From the NCBI GenBank assembly GCA_039820405.1, contig JBCBQC010000017.1:1-64000 (forward strand): a DNA stretch of 64,000 nucleotides, read 5' to 3'. Every line of letters begins with the position of its first letter. Within the stretch, counting starts at the first letter, position 1. The position numbers and the translations under genes are program-made. Positions 52,292 through 59,962 of this stretch are shown here, in pieces. The notes under the pieces are model-generated. The model made no database searches. It was not told the DNA's origin and saw only the letters and a list, made by a program, of their open reading frames with translations. This DNA comes from CALLVY01 sp937899855. Lineage in GTDB: Bacteria; Bacteroidota; Bacteroidia; Chitinophagales; Saprospiraceae.

Positions 52292-52960
52292 ATGCAATCG
52301 ATTAAACATCTTAGCCTGATCCTCTGCTGCTTGTTCTGCATCACCTCCTGCTTCGAAGTGACCGAAGAGGTTAGCCTCCGTGCCGATGGTTCGGGGAGCG
52401 TGACCCTGACGATCAACATGTCCGAAAGCCAGCAGAACCTCAAAAACTACCTGAAAGTAGGGGAGGTGGACGGACGAAAAATCCCTTCCCAGGCCGAGAT
52501 CGAGGCCAAATTTGTTGAGGTACAGACGCGATTGCGCGCCATGGCCGGTCTGTCAAAAGTGGTGCTGAAGCGGGATTTCGATCGTTTTATCTTTATCATC
52601 AGCGCGGACTTTAGCAACGTCAAAGTCCTCAATCGAGCCATCGTGGAAGTGACCAAGCTGCTCAACGAGGCGCCCTATTCCAATTTTCAGCCCCCGAATT
52701 TTACCTACACCGACGGCAAACTCAGCCGCCGGGTGGCCTACCCCCACCAACCCGAGCTGTACCGCCAGGCCAGCCTTTCCGAACGCTACCTGATGGACAC
52801 CGCCCGGATGATCAGCATCTTTCGCCTGCCCCGGCCCATCAAACGGGTGAGCAACGACAAGGCGCGCGTGTCGCCCAGCAAAACCTCGATCCTCTTACAA
52901 GCCAGCCTGGCCGAATTGGTCAAAGGCGAGGTTGTACTCGATAATGCCATCAGCTTTTGA
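52292..52960 (+). CDS. Hypothetical lipoprotein
   Basis: A 222-residue predicted lipoprotein; lipobox I-T-S-C (Cys 20). The mature N-terminus F-E-V-T-E-E-V-S-L-R-A-D-G-S-G-S-V-T-L-T-I is a beta-strand pair, followed by a helical region (Q-A-E-I-E-A-K-F-V-E-V-Q-T-R-L). This arrangement resembles LppM-like domains but I cannot confirm it. No catalytic residues are evident. GATATTTG at 52264-52271 could be a weak -7 box. It is followed after 36 bp by the DUF4836-like gene, so the two probably form one unit. Confidence 0.78.
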   Translation: MQSIKHLSLILCCLFCITSCFEVTEEVSLRADGSGSVTLTINMSESQQNLKNYLKVGEVDGRKIPSQAEIEAKFVEVQTRLRAMAGLSKVVLKRDFDRFIFIISADFSNVKVLNRAIVEVTKLLNEAPYSNFQPPNFTYTDGKLSRRVAYPHQPELYRQASLSERYLMDTARMISIFRLPRPIKRVSNDKARVSPSKTSILLQASLAELVKGEVVLDNAISF

Positions 52961-52996
52961 AGCCCTGGCCCTCATTCACCATTTTAATCCAAAGTT

Positions 52997-55048
52997 ATGA
53001 TCCGAAAATCGACTCTAAAGCTCCTGACGGCCCTCGTGCTACTATCGACGTGTGGCCTGACGGCCCAGGACCTGCTCCAGTACATTCCCTCCGAGGCAGC
53101 CGTGGTCCTCAGCATCGACCCCAGCACCGTCAAAACCAAGGTGGACGTGGCGGCCCTCAAGCAGTTGGAAGTGACCCAAATGATGGCCCGCGAATGGGCC
53201 CGCGACTTTTACCCCGAAAATGAAGAAGCCTTTGTCGCCGCCTTCAACGATCCCCAGCGCTACGGCATGGACCTCGATCGGGCGAGCTACTTTTTTTACT
53301 TCAACAAAGGCTCGGACGCCTACTATGGCTACCTCTTTGCCCTCTCCGATGCCGATGCCTTTTCCAAGTTTTACAAGTCTACCCTCTTCAATGCGGAGAA
53401 AGGACTCCGCCTCATCGAAGATGGCGACGTCATCATGGCCACTACCGGCTCGGCCGGGATTGCATGGAACGAAGAAATGGCGATGATCACCTCGGTACAG
53501 TTGGAACGCGATTACGACTGGGACTGGGAAGAGGATTATGGCGAATACGAAGAAGAGGAATACATCGAAGAGGAGTACGGGGAGGAAGAAATTGTGGAAG
53601 AGGAGTTTGAGGACGTCATGCTAGAGGAACCGGTCCCCGAAGTGGAGATAGAAATTGCGGAGGTAGAAGAGGTGGAGGAAGAGCTGGTGGAGGAAACGGA
53701 ATTGGTACCCGTGGAGGAGGACCGAATTGATGGTTTTGACGACGTTTCCGACCGTGGCGATTCGACGATCGTGGTCGAGGAGGAAATGGAAGTGGAAGAA
53801 GAATGGGACTGGGAGGAAGACGACTACGGCGAGAGCGACGAGGAATACGCCGCCCGCACCAAGGCGGCCGTCGAGCAGTTTACCCAAGGGCTCTTTTCGA
53901 TTCCGACGGACTCGACCATCCTCAGCAATCAGAAGTTTGTCAACCATCCTCGCGAGGGCAACGACATGCACCTGTGGATGGATTACGCCTGGTTGGGCAA
54001 TATGCAGGGCATGGAATCCCTGCTCGATCCCAGCACCCGCGGTTTTCTCAAGGCCTACCAAAAGATGCTCACCGATGCTTCGCTCTGGATCGACCTCAAT
54101 TTTAATCCCGGTTCGATCGACTTTGACTACCACGTCCAGTTGGATGAGGCCTGGATGCGCTACGTACGCAGTACACACGATTCCAAGCTCAACCGTAAAT
54201 TCCACAAATACATCAAGGGAGAAAACCTGCTCGGCTACCTGTCCATCAACGTCAATATGGAAAATACGCTGCGCGGTGCCAAGGACCTGATGCTGCCCCT
54301 TATGGAAGCCGCCCCGGAGGTGGGTCCTATGGCGGGCGAGCTGATCGACATCGTGGATATTGTTGTGGACGAGCAAGCGATTTACGAATTCTTCAAGGGC
54401 GACATGTGTATGGCGGTAACGGGCCTGCGCGAATTTGAGCGCATGGTGACGACCTACGATTACGACGAGGAGTTTAACCTGATCGAAAAGGAGGAATTGC
54501 GCAAACAAACGCTCCCGGAATTTGTCATGATGATGGGCTACGGACGGGAAGACGATTTGAAAAAGTTTTTCCGCCTGGGCGAAAAAGCGGGGGGCTTGCG
54601 TCGGGTCGACAACTATTACCAGGTGACGACCGATATGATGGGGATGAACCTCTACCTGGCCTACCACAAGGGCATCTTGTTTTTTACCAACGATGACATC
54701 CTGATCAAAAATAACCTGAGTTCCGGGTGGCCTGCCAAGGAGCGCATTGCCAAGAAGCACCGCCAACTGATGGAGGACAACGTCCAGGTCGTCTTTTGGG
54801 ACATTCCCAAATCTCTCAACTCGGCTTCGGCGCTGGGGATGCCCTTTGGCGATACGGGAGAGGAAGTGGTCAACGTGGGCAAACAAAGCCTCGAAAGCAT
54901 GCTCGCGATTACGCCCAAAGCCACCGGAAATTCCTATTTTAGCAAAATGAGTTTTCGCTTCGCGAACCAGCAAATGAATAGCCTGGACCAGCTGTTCCAG
55001 TTTATGGAAGAGATTTTTAAAATGGAGAGCCAGGGCGACCGTTCGTAA
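52997..55048 (+). CDS. DUF4836-family exported protein with a large acidic insertion
   Basis: A 683-residue protein with a signal peptide (1-23, L-T-A-Q). The start D-L-L-Q-Y-I-P-S-E-A-A-V-V-L-S-I-D-P and the later repeats of the same fold (Y-G-M-D-L-D-R-A-S-Y-F-F) match DUF4836, a Bacteroidota family of unknown function. Residues ~171-284 (nt 53507-53848) are an insertion made almost entirely of Glu/Asp with Tyr, Val and Trp. It splits the domain without breaking the frame. It is preceded by the lipoprotein gene and followed after 30 bp by a Gfo/Idh oxidoreductase gene. Confidence 0.85.
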   Translation: MIRKSTLKLLTALVLLSTCGLTAQDLLQYIPSEAAVVLSIDPSTVKTKVDVAALKQLEVTQMMAREWARDFYPENEEAFVAAFNDPQRYGMDLDRASYFFYFNKGSDAYYGYLFALSDADAFSKFYKSTLFNAEKGLRLIEDGDVIMATTGSAGIAWNEEMAMITSVQLERDYDWDWEEDYGEYEEEEYIEEEYGEEEIVEEEFEDVMLEEPVPEVEIEIAEVEEVEEELVEETELVPVEEDRIDGFDDVSDRGDSTIVVEEEMEVEEEWDWEEDDYGESDEEYAARTKAAVEQFTQGLFSIPTDSTILSNQKFVNHPREGNDMHLWMDYAWLGNMQGMESLLDPSTRGFLKAYQKMLTDASLWIDLNFNPGSIDFDYHVQLDEAWMRYVRSTHDSKLNRKFHKYIKGENLLGYLSINVNMENTLRGAKDLMLPLMEAAPEVGPMAGELIDIVDIVVDEQAIYEFFKGDMCMAVTGLREFERMVTTYDYDEEFNLIEKEELRKQTLPEFVMMMGYGREDDLKKFFRLGEKAGGLRRVDNYYQVTTDMMGMNLYLAYHKGILFFTNDDILIKNNLSSGWPAKERIAKKHRQLMEDNVQVVFWDIPKSLNSASALGMPFGDTGEEVVNVGKQSLESMLAITPKATGNSYFSKMSFRFANQQMNSLDQLFQFMEEIFKMESQGDRS

Positions 55049-55078
55049 AGCAAATTTGCATCACCAAAACCAGCGCAA

Positions 55079-56074
55079 ATGCTAAAGATCGGCGTATTGG
55101 GAGCCGGGCACCTGGGGAAAATTCACCTCAAGTGCCTGCAAATGAGCGAGGCCTACGAAGTGGTAGGTTTTTATGACCCAGATGAGGCCCAGGCCCGCGC
55201 GGCCTCCGAACAATTTGGCCTCCGGGCCTGGGACAGCGCCACCGCCTTGATCGAGGCCGTGGATGTGGTCGATATTGTCACCCCTACCGTGACGCATTTT
55301 AAATTGGCGCAATTGGCCATCGACAAGGGCAAGCACCTGTTTATCGAAAAACCCATTACCCACACCCCCGAAGAGGCCCGCGATTTGCTACACGCCAGCC
55401 GGGCCAAGGGCGTCCGCGTCCAGGTGGGGCACGTCGAACGTTTCAACCCCGCCTTTTTGGCCCTCGACCAGGTGCCGCTGCGGCCCATGTTTATCGAAGC
55501 CCACCGCCTGGCCACCTTCAACCCCCGCGGTACCGACGTCTCGGTCATCCTGGACCTGATGATCCACGACCTGGACATCGTCCTGAGTTTGGTGCCCTCG
55601 CCGGTCCGCCACATCAGCGCCAGCGGGGTGGCCGTACTGAGCGATACCCCGGACATCAGCAACGCCCGGATCGAATTCGAAAACGGCTGCGTGGCCAACC
55701 TGACGGCCAGCCGCATGTCGCTCAAGCAGATGCGCAAGGTGCGCCTCTTCCAACGCGACGCCTACATCAGCCTCGACTTTTTGGAGAAAAATGCCCAAAT
55801 CGTACGGATGTACGACAAGGCCAGCAATCCGCCCCAGGCCGAGCAGATGATGGAGTTGCCCACCCCCCAAGGGGACAAGCTGATCCACATCGAAATGCCC
55901 ACCATCGAACCCACCAATGCCATCAAGATGGAGTTGGAGAGCCTGGCCACCAGCATCCGCGAGCAGCGGCCGCCCAAGGTGGGGATCGAGGATGGTTACC
56001 GGGCGCTGGAAGTGGCCTACCGCATTTTGGAAGAAATTGAAAACCGGAGCCGGACCTATGCAACCCAAGCTTAG
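55079..56074 (+). CDS. Gfo/Idh/MocA-family NAD(P)-dependent oxidoreductase
   Basis: A 331-residue cytoplasmic dehydrogenase, probably acting on a sugar or nucleotide sugar. The Rossmann motif G-V-L-G-A-G-H-L-G-K-I-H is at the N-terminus. The family signature E-K-P-I (residues ~91-94) carries the catalytic lysine, and G-H-V-E-R-F-N-P plus D-L-M-I-H-D-L-D-I supply the conserved active-site histidine and aspartate. The exact substrate is not predictable. The next gene starts inside its 3' end (17-bp overlap). Confidence 0.93.
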   Translation: MLKIGVLGAGHLGKIHLKCLQMSEAYEVVGFYDPDEAQARAASEQFGLRAWDSATALIEAVDVVDIVTPTVTHFKLAQLAIDKGKHLFIEKPITHTPEEARDLLHASRAKGVRVQVGHVERFNPAFLALDQVPLRPMFIEAHRLATFNPRGTDVSVILDLMIHDLDIVLSLVPSPVRHISASGVAVLSDTPDISNARIEFENGCVANLTASRMSLKQMRKVRLFQRDAYISLDFLEKNAQIVRMYDKASNPPQAEQMMELPTPQGDKLIHIEMPTIEPTNAIKMELESLATSIREQRPPKVGIEDGYRALEVAYRILEEIENRSRTYATQA

Positions 56075-56600
56075 GTACGCCGCTCTTTTGATCGGAATCT
56101 GCACTTGGCTGATCAGCGGGACGAACCTCTCTGCCCAATCTTCGTCACCGCCCTGGCAATGGACCACCGAAATGGGGAGTAGCCTGTCTTTTACGGGCCT
56201 CAACATTCACCTTTCCGGGGTACTGCGCCGGGGAAAACACGCCCTGGTCCTGGGCCCCAAATGGGTACTGTCCGATAGTTTTTTGATTCAAAATGGCCCC
56301 TGGGGCTGGGAGCTGGCTTACCGCTGGTACCTCCTGGAGTCCCAGCGCCTGCGTTCCTTCGCTCGGGCGGGTTATCAGGGCGCCTTTCTGGGGCGTACCG
56401 TCAATCGCCGCCAAATCCGGGTCCACGAAGTCCACGCGGGCTACGGCTTGGAGTTCCAACTGGGCCCGCGCCTGGCACTGGGCAATACGCTGGGGCTGGG
56501 CTGGGCCATCGAGCGCAGTCGCGACCGGGGGCGGGACGAAGTCTTTGGGCTGGATGGGTTTAGCGTACTGGGCAAAGTGTATTTGGGGTGGCGCTGGTAG
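56058..56600 (+). CDS. Exported beta-strand-rich hypothetical protein
   Basis: A 180-residue protein from ATG 56058, where a signal peptide (1-27, ending T-N-L-S-A-Q) begins; the longer frame upstream overlaps the dehydrogenase and is spurious. The mature part alternates aromatic and polar residues (L-S-F-T-G-L-N-I-H-L-S-G, W-E-L-A-Y-R-W-Y) and ends L-G-W-R-W, consistent with a small outer-membrane barrel of eight or so strands. Family not recognised. The 17-bp overlap with the upstream gene and the 17-bp gap to the next suggest one operon. Confidence 0.78.
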   Translation: MQPKLRYAALLIGICTWLISGTNLSAQSSSPPWQWTTEMGSSLSFTGLNIHLSGVLRRGKHALVLGPKWVLSDSFLIQNGPWGWELAYRWYLLESQRLRSFARAGYQGAFLGRTVNRRQIRVHEVHAGYGLEFQLGPRLALGNTLGLGWAIERSRDRGRDEVFGLDGFSVLGKVYLGWRW

Positions 56601-56617
56601 CCGCCCGGGCAAAAGCA

Positions 56618-57484
56618 ATGGCTATGTTGAGACCATGTATTTTCCTTCTCCTGTTTTGGTGTAGCGGCTGCTTCTTTGGCGAGGTGGAGCGGGGAAGCAC
56701 CCTAACCGGTGCCGATCCTTGGGTGATGGGACACGGCGGTAGCGGCTTTGCGACCATCGACAACCACTGGCCGGACAATTCGGAGTTGAGTATTGAGCGG
56801 GCCATCGACGTATTGGGGGCGGATGGGGTAGAGGTGGATGTACAGCTGACGGCGGATAGTGTTTTGGTGCTTTACCACGACGTACGCCTGGAATCGCAGA
56901 CGGATTGTCGGGCTTGTTTGTACGAACATCTATGGGCGGATTTGCGCGATTGTCGCTACCGGGGAAACTTTGCGGTCAACGTCGCGCAGTCGGAGGGGAT
57001 TTGGACCCTGGAGGCGCTGGTGGCTAATTTTGCGAGTCGGGCCGTGCCGCCGCGGATTTTTATCGACATGACTTTGCCGGCGGCTTGTAGCGTGGATGTG
57101 GATACTGGCGAATTTTTTCGCATTTTTGCGCGGCGTTTGGTGCAGCTGATTCGGGATTACGATGCGGCGGACTGGATTTGGATCCAGTTGGGGCGTTTGG
57201 ATCGCTTGGAGTGGTTACAGGCTTTGGCGCCGGAGCTGCAACTGGCCTGGCTGGGGCCGCTCAGTGCGGATCGTTTGGCCGTGGCGGCGACAAAAGGCTT
57301 GTGGGGCGTGGCCGAGGCCAATGACCGGGTGGAGAAAATGGAGGTGGAGGAAGCACATCGGCTGGGATTGGGCGTTATAGTATACGAAGTAAAAATCCGG
57401 GAGGGGATGCTGCGGGCGGTGGCCAAGGGCGCCGACGCGATCGAAACGGAAAACATTCCACTGCTCCATTCCATCCTGGACTAA
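56618..57484 (+). CDS. Glycerophosphodiester phosphodiesterase-like lipoprotein, divergent
   Basis: A 288-residue protein with lipobox C-S-G-C. The TIM-barrel motifs of GDPD are recognisable: G-H-G-G, P-D-N-S-E-L-S-I-E-R-A, G-V-E-V-D-V-Q-L-T and V-L-Y-H-D. In classical enzymes the first is H-R-G and the second P-E-N-T, so a phosphate-contacting arginine is replaced by glycine. The metal-binding E-x-D and the second histidine are kept. It would cleave glycerophosphodiesters in the periplasm or at the surface if active. ATG 56618 is preferred; ATG 56624 is also possible. Confidence 0.82.
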   Translation: MAMLRPCIFLLLFWCSGCFFGEVERGSTLTGADPWVMGHGGSGFATIDNHWPDNSELSIERAIDVLGADGVEVDVQLTADSVLVLYHDVRLESQTDCRACLYEHLWADLRDCRYRGNFAVNVAQSEGIWTLEALVANFASRAVPPRIFIDMTLPAACSVDVDTGEFFRIFARRLVQLIRDYDAADWIWIQLGRLDRLEWLQALAPELQLAWLGPLSADRLAVAATKGLWGVAEANDRVEKMEVEEAHRLGLGVIVYEVKIREGMLRAVAKGADAIETENIPLLHSILD

Positions 57485-57496
57485 AAGATACGCATC

Positions 57497-58396
57497 ATGA
57501 AGGTACTTGACTACTGCTGGGGAATATTGCTGCTGGGCCTGCTGCTCGGCACGTCCGCTTGTGACATCATCAATTCGGAGGAACCCATTCCCGCGTTTAT
57601 CCACATCGAAGACTTTGCCCTGAATACGACCGTGGGTGAGGGCACCGATTCGCGTAAAATTACCGAGGTTTTCGTTTTTGTGGGGGGGGATTTGCTCGGC
57701 GCCTACAGCCTTCCGGCTGACTTTCCCGTACTCAAAACGGGGCAGCAGCAGATTCAGTTGTTTCCCGGGGTACAGGACAATGGCATCGCCGCCACCCCGG
57801 AGATTTATCCTTTTTACACCACCTATACGACCGACGTGGAATTGGTGGCCCTGGAAACCGATACGATTCGGCCGGTGGTGGAGTACATCGACGGCATCAA
57901 ATTCGCCATCCAGGAGACCTTCGAGAACAACCTCCAGGTCTTTCGGGAGGACTTGGACAATGACCCCCAGACCCAACTCATCTTTACGCGCGATCCCGAC
58001 GAGGTTTTTGAGGGGCAGCAATCCGCCAAGGTGGTGGTGAGCGAGGAAAATCCCCTTTTCCAGGTGGGGTCCATCCGTTTTGACGACCTCCCCGAGATCA
58101 ACCGCAGCGCCTACATCGAGCTCAATTTTCGCACCGAGGTCCCCGTCGAGGTGGGCATTTTGTACACCGACGATTTTGCGCGTACCCAGGCCGACTACCG
58201 CAACGTGCTCGCGGTGAGTACGGAGTGGAAGAAGATTTACCTCAACGTCACCGAGCAGTTTACCGTGCTGGGTGGCCTGCCCGACATTCGCGATTTCCAG
58301 ATTGGGATTCGGGCGGCCATGGCGGTAGAAAATGGGGCTTTCCAGAGTGGCTCCCGCGAGATTTTGATCGACAACATCAAACTGATTCATTTTTGA
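57497..58396 (+). CDS. Hypothetical lipoprotein
   Basis: A 299-residue predicted lipoprotein (lipobox G-T-S-A-C, Cys 22). Two beta-sandwich-like regions are visible: an N-terminal one with I-H-I-E-D-F-A-L-N-T and V-F-V-F-V-G-G-D, and a C-terminal one (I-E-L-N-F-R-T-E-V-P-V-E-V-G-I-L-Y) ending in I-L-I-D-N-I-K-L-I. The second resembles a carbohydrate-binding-like jelly roll, but I cannot assign a family. It starts 12 bp after the GDPD-like gene, so they are probably one transcript. Confidence 0.8.
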   Translation: MKVLDYCWGILLLGLLLGTSACDIINSEEPIPAFIHIEDFALNTTVGEGTDSRKITEVFVFVGGDLLGAYSLPADFPVLKTGQQQIQLFPGVQDNGIAATPEIYPFYTTYTTDVELVALETDTIRPVVEYIDGIKFAIQETFENNLQVFREDLDNDPQTQLIFTRDPDEVFEGQQSAKVVVSEENPLFQVGSIRFDDLPEINRSAYIELNFRTEVPVEVGILYTDDFARTQADYRNVLAVSTEWKKIYLNVTEQFTVLGGLPDIRDFQIGIRAAMAVENGAFQSGSREILIDNIKLIHF

Positions 58397-58495
58397 TCGC
58401 GATTTAGTGGGCCTTTTTCTTCTCAATTAGTTACCGATATTCTTAGCTTTGGAGCAGTTAATCAAAGGGGTCTTTTCGGTACCCGTCCGGAGGGC

Positions 58496-58503
58496 TATCT
58501 TTG
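58496..58503 (+). promoter_or_regulatory. -7 box (TATCTTTG) for the sugar transferase gene
   Basis: Exact TAnnTTTG match 18 bp before the start ATG, preceded by TTTT 19 nt upstream (imperfect -33). The leader would be very short, around 12-15 nt. Confidence 0.55.
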
Positions 58504-58521
58504 TTGATTACGGAACACCCA

Positions 58522-59946
58522 ATGATGAACCGCCGCCGCAGACGTCTCGATATGCTCGTGTACCAGCTGGCCGACTTTGTGACGGCCATGCTAGCCTGGG
58601 CCTGTTTTTTCCTCTACCGCAAGCGCGTGGAGGAGGTCCCCATCGACTGGCTGGTACTGGAAGACGGAAACTTCTGGTTGGGCGTCCTCATTATTCCCAC
58701 CGGCTGGGTCCTGATCTACGGCATTTTTGACCAGTACCGCGACATTTACCGGCTGTCCCGCCTCACCACGCTCGCCCGTACGGCCCTGCTCACCTTTATC
58801 GGCGTCTTTTTCCTGTTTTTTACCCTCATCCTCGACGATTTTGTCCGCGATTATAAGACTTACTACAACTCCTTCCTCACCCTATTTTTACTCCACTACA
58901 GCTTTACCTCCACGGCGCGGATGGTGCTCCTGACCCGGGCCAGTCGCCGACTCAAGGCGGGTCTGGTGACCTTTAATACCCTCATCATCGGGGGCAATAA
59001 AAATGCGGTGGACCTCTACCTCGACATCGCGAATCGGGAGAAGGGCTTGGGCAATAAGTTTATCGGTTTTATCGACAGCAACGGGCGGAGCGGGACGGAA
59101 TTGGCGCAGCACCTGCCGGGTCTGGGAAAAATTGAGGACATCGACCGGGTGATCCGCGAGGCCGAGATCGAGGAGGTCATCATCGCCATCGAGACTTCGG
59201 AACACAACCGCCTCCGCGAAATCCTCAACATCCTCTTCGACTTCAACGAGCAGATCCTGGTCAAGATCATCCCCGACATGTACGACATCCTATTGGGCAA
59301 TGTTAAGATGAATCACGTCTACGGGGCCATCCTCATCGAGATTCGTCAGGACCTGATGCCCCGCTGGCAACGTCTCATCAAACGACTGATCGACCTGCTG
59401 GTATGTGCGGCCCTGCTGATCTTACTTTCGCCGCTCCTGCTCTACATCGTGATCCGGGTGCGGCTGAGTTCGCCGGGGCCCATCTTCTACTTCCAGGAGC
59501 GGATCGGCCTCAACGGCCAGCCCTTTTACATCATCAAGTTCCGTTCGATGCGTACCGATGCCGAGGCCGATGGTCCCCAACTGTCGCACGAAAACGATAC
59601 GCGGGTGACGCCCTGGGGCAAGGTGATGCGCAAATGGCGGCTGGACGAGCTGCCCCAATTTTGGAACGTCATCAAGGGCGATATGTCGCTGGTGGGGCCC
59701 CGTCCCGAGCGGAAGTTTTACATCGACCAGATCGTCCAGCAAAACCCCCATTACAAGCAATTGCTCAAGGTCCGCCCCGGGATCACCTCCTGGGGGCAGG
59801 TCAAGTACGGCTACGCTTCCAACGTCGACGAGATGCTCCAACGCCTCAAGTTTGACATCCTCTACATCGAGAACCGTTCGCTGGCCCTGGATTTTAAGAT
59901 CATGTTTTACACCCTGCTGGTGTTGTTGCAGGGGAAGGGGAAGTAG
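58522..59946 (+). CDS. Polyprenyl-phosphate sugar-1-phosphate transferase (exopolysaccharide/O-antigen initiation)
   Basis: A 474-residue inner-membrane enzyme that loads the first sugar phosphate onto undecaprenyl phosphate. Four transmembrane helices (~10-125) precede a Rossmann-like CoA-binding domain (L-I-I-G-G-N-K-N-A-V-D-L-Y). The catalytic bacterial sugar transferase domain follows: K-R-L-I-D-L-L, S-P-G-P-I-F-Y-F-Q-E-R-I-G, F-R-S-M-R-T-D-A-E, D-E-L-P-Q-F-W-N-V and S-L-V-G-P-R-P-E. ATG 58522 follows an in-frame TTG (58501) inside the promoter. No other polysaccharide genes are in the window. It is convergent with the TPR gene, with a 16-bp gap. Confidence 0.95.
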   Translation: MMNRRRRRLDMLVYQLADFVTAMLAWACFFLYRKRVEEVPIDWLVLEDGNFWLGVLIIPTGWVLIYGIFDQYRDIYRLSRLTTLARTALLTFIGVFFLFFTLILDDFVRDYKTYYNSFLTLFLLHYSFTSTARMVLLTRASRRLKAGLVTFNTLIIGGNKNAVDLYLDIANREKGLGNKFIGFIDSNGRSGTELAQHLPGLGKIEDIDRVIREAEIEEVIIAIETSEHNRLREILNILFDFNEQILVKIIPDMYDILLGNVKMNHVYGAILIEIRQDLMPRWQRLIKRLIDLLVCAALLILLSPLLLYIVIRVRLSSPGPIFYFQERIGLNGQPFYIIKFRSMRTDAEADGPQLSHENDTRVTPWGKVMRKWRLDELPQFWNVIKGDMSLVGPRPERKFYIDQIVQQNPHYKQLLKVRPGITSWGQVKYGYASNVDEMLQRLKFDILYIENRSLALDFKIMFYTLLVLLQGKGK

Positions 59947-59962
59947 GGGGGCGGCACGGTCA

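Noticed and set aside
53621..54973. 450-residue minus-strand ORF opposite the DUF4836 gene
   Set aside because: A shadow of a recognised exported protein, mostly from the reverse complement of Glu/Asp-rich codons.
57215..58426. 403-residue minus-strand ORF opposite the GDPD-like and lipoprotein genes
   Set aside because: Covers two recognised lipoprotein genes in antisense; no domain visible.
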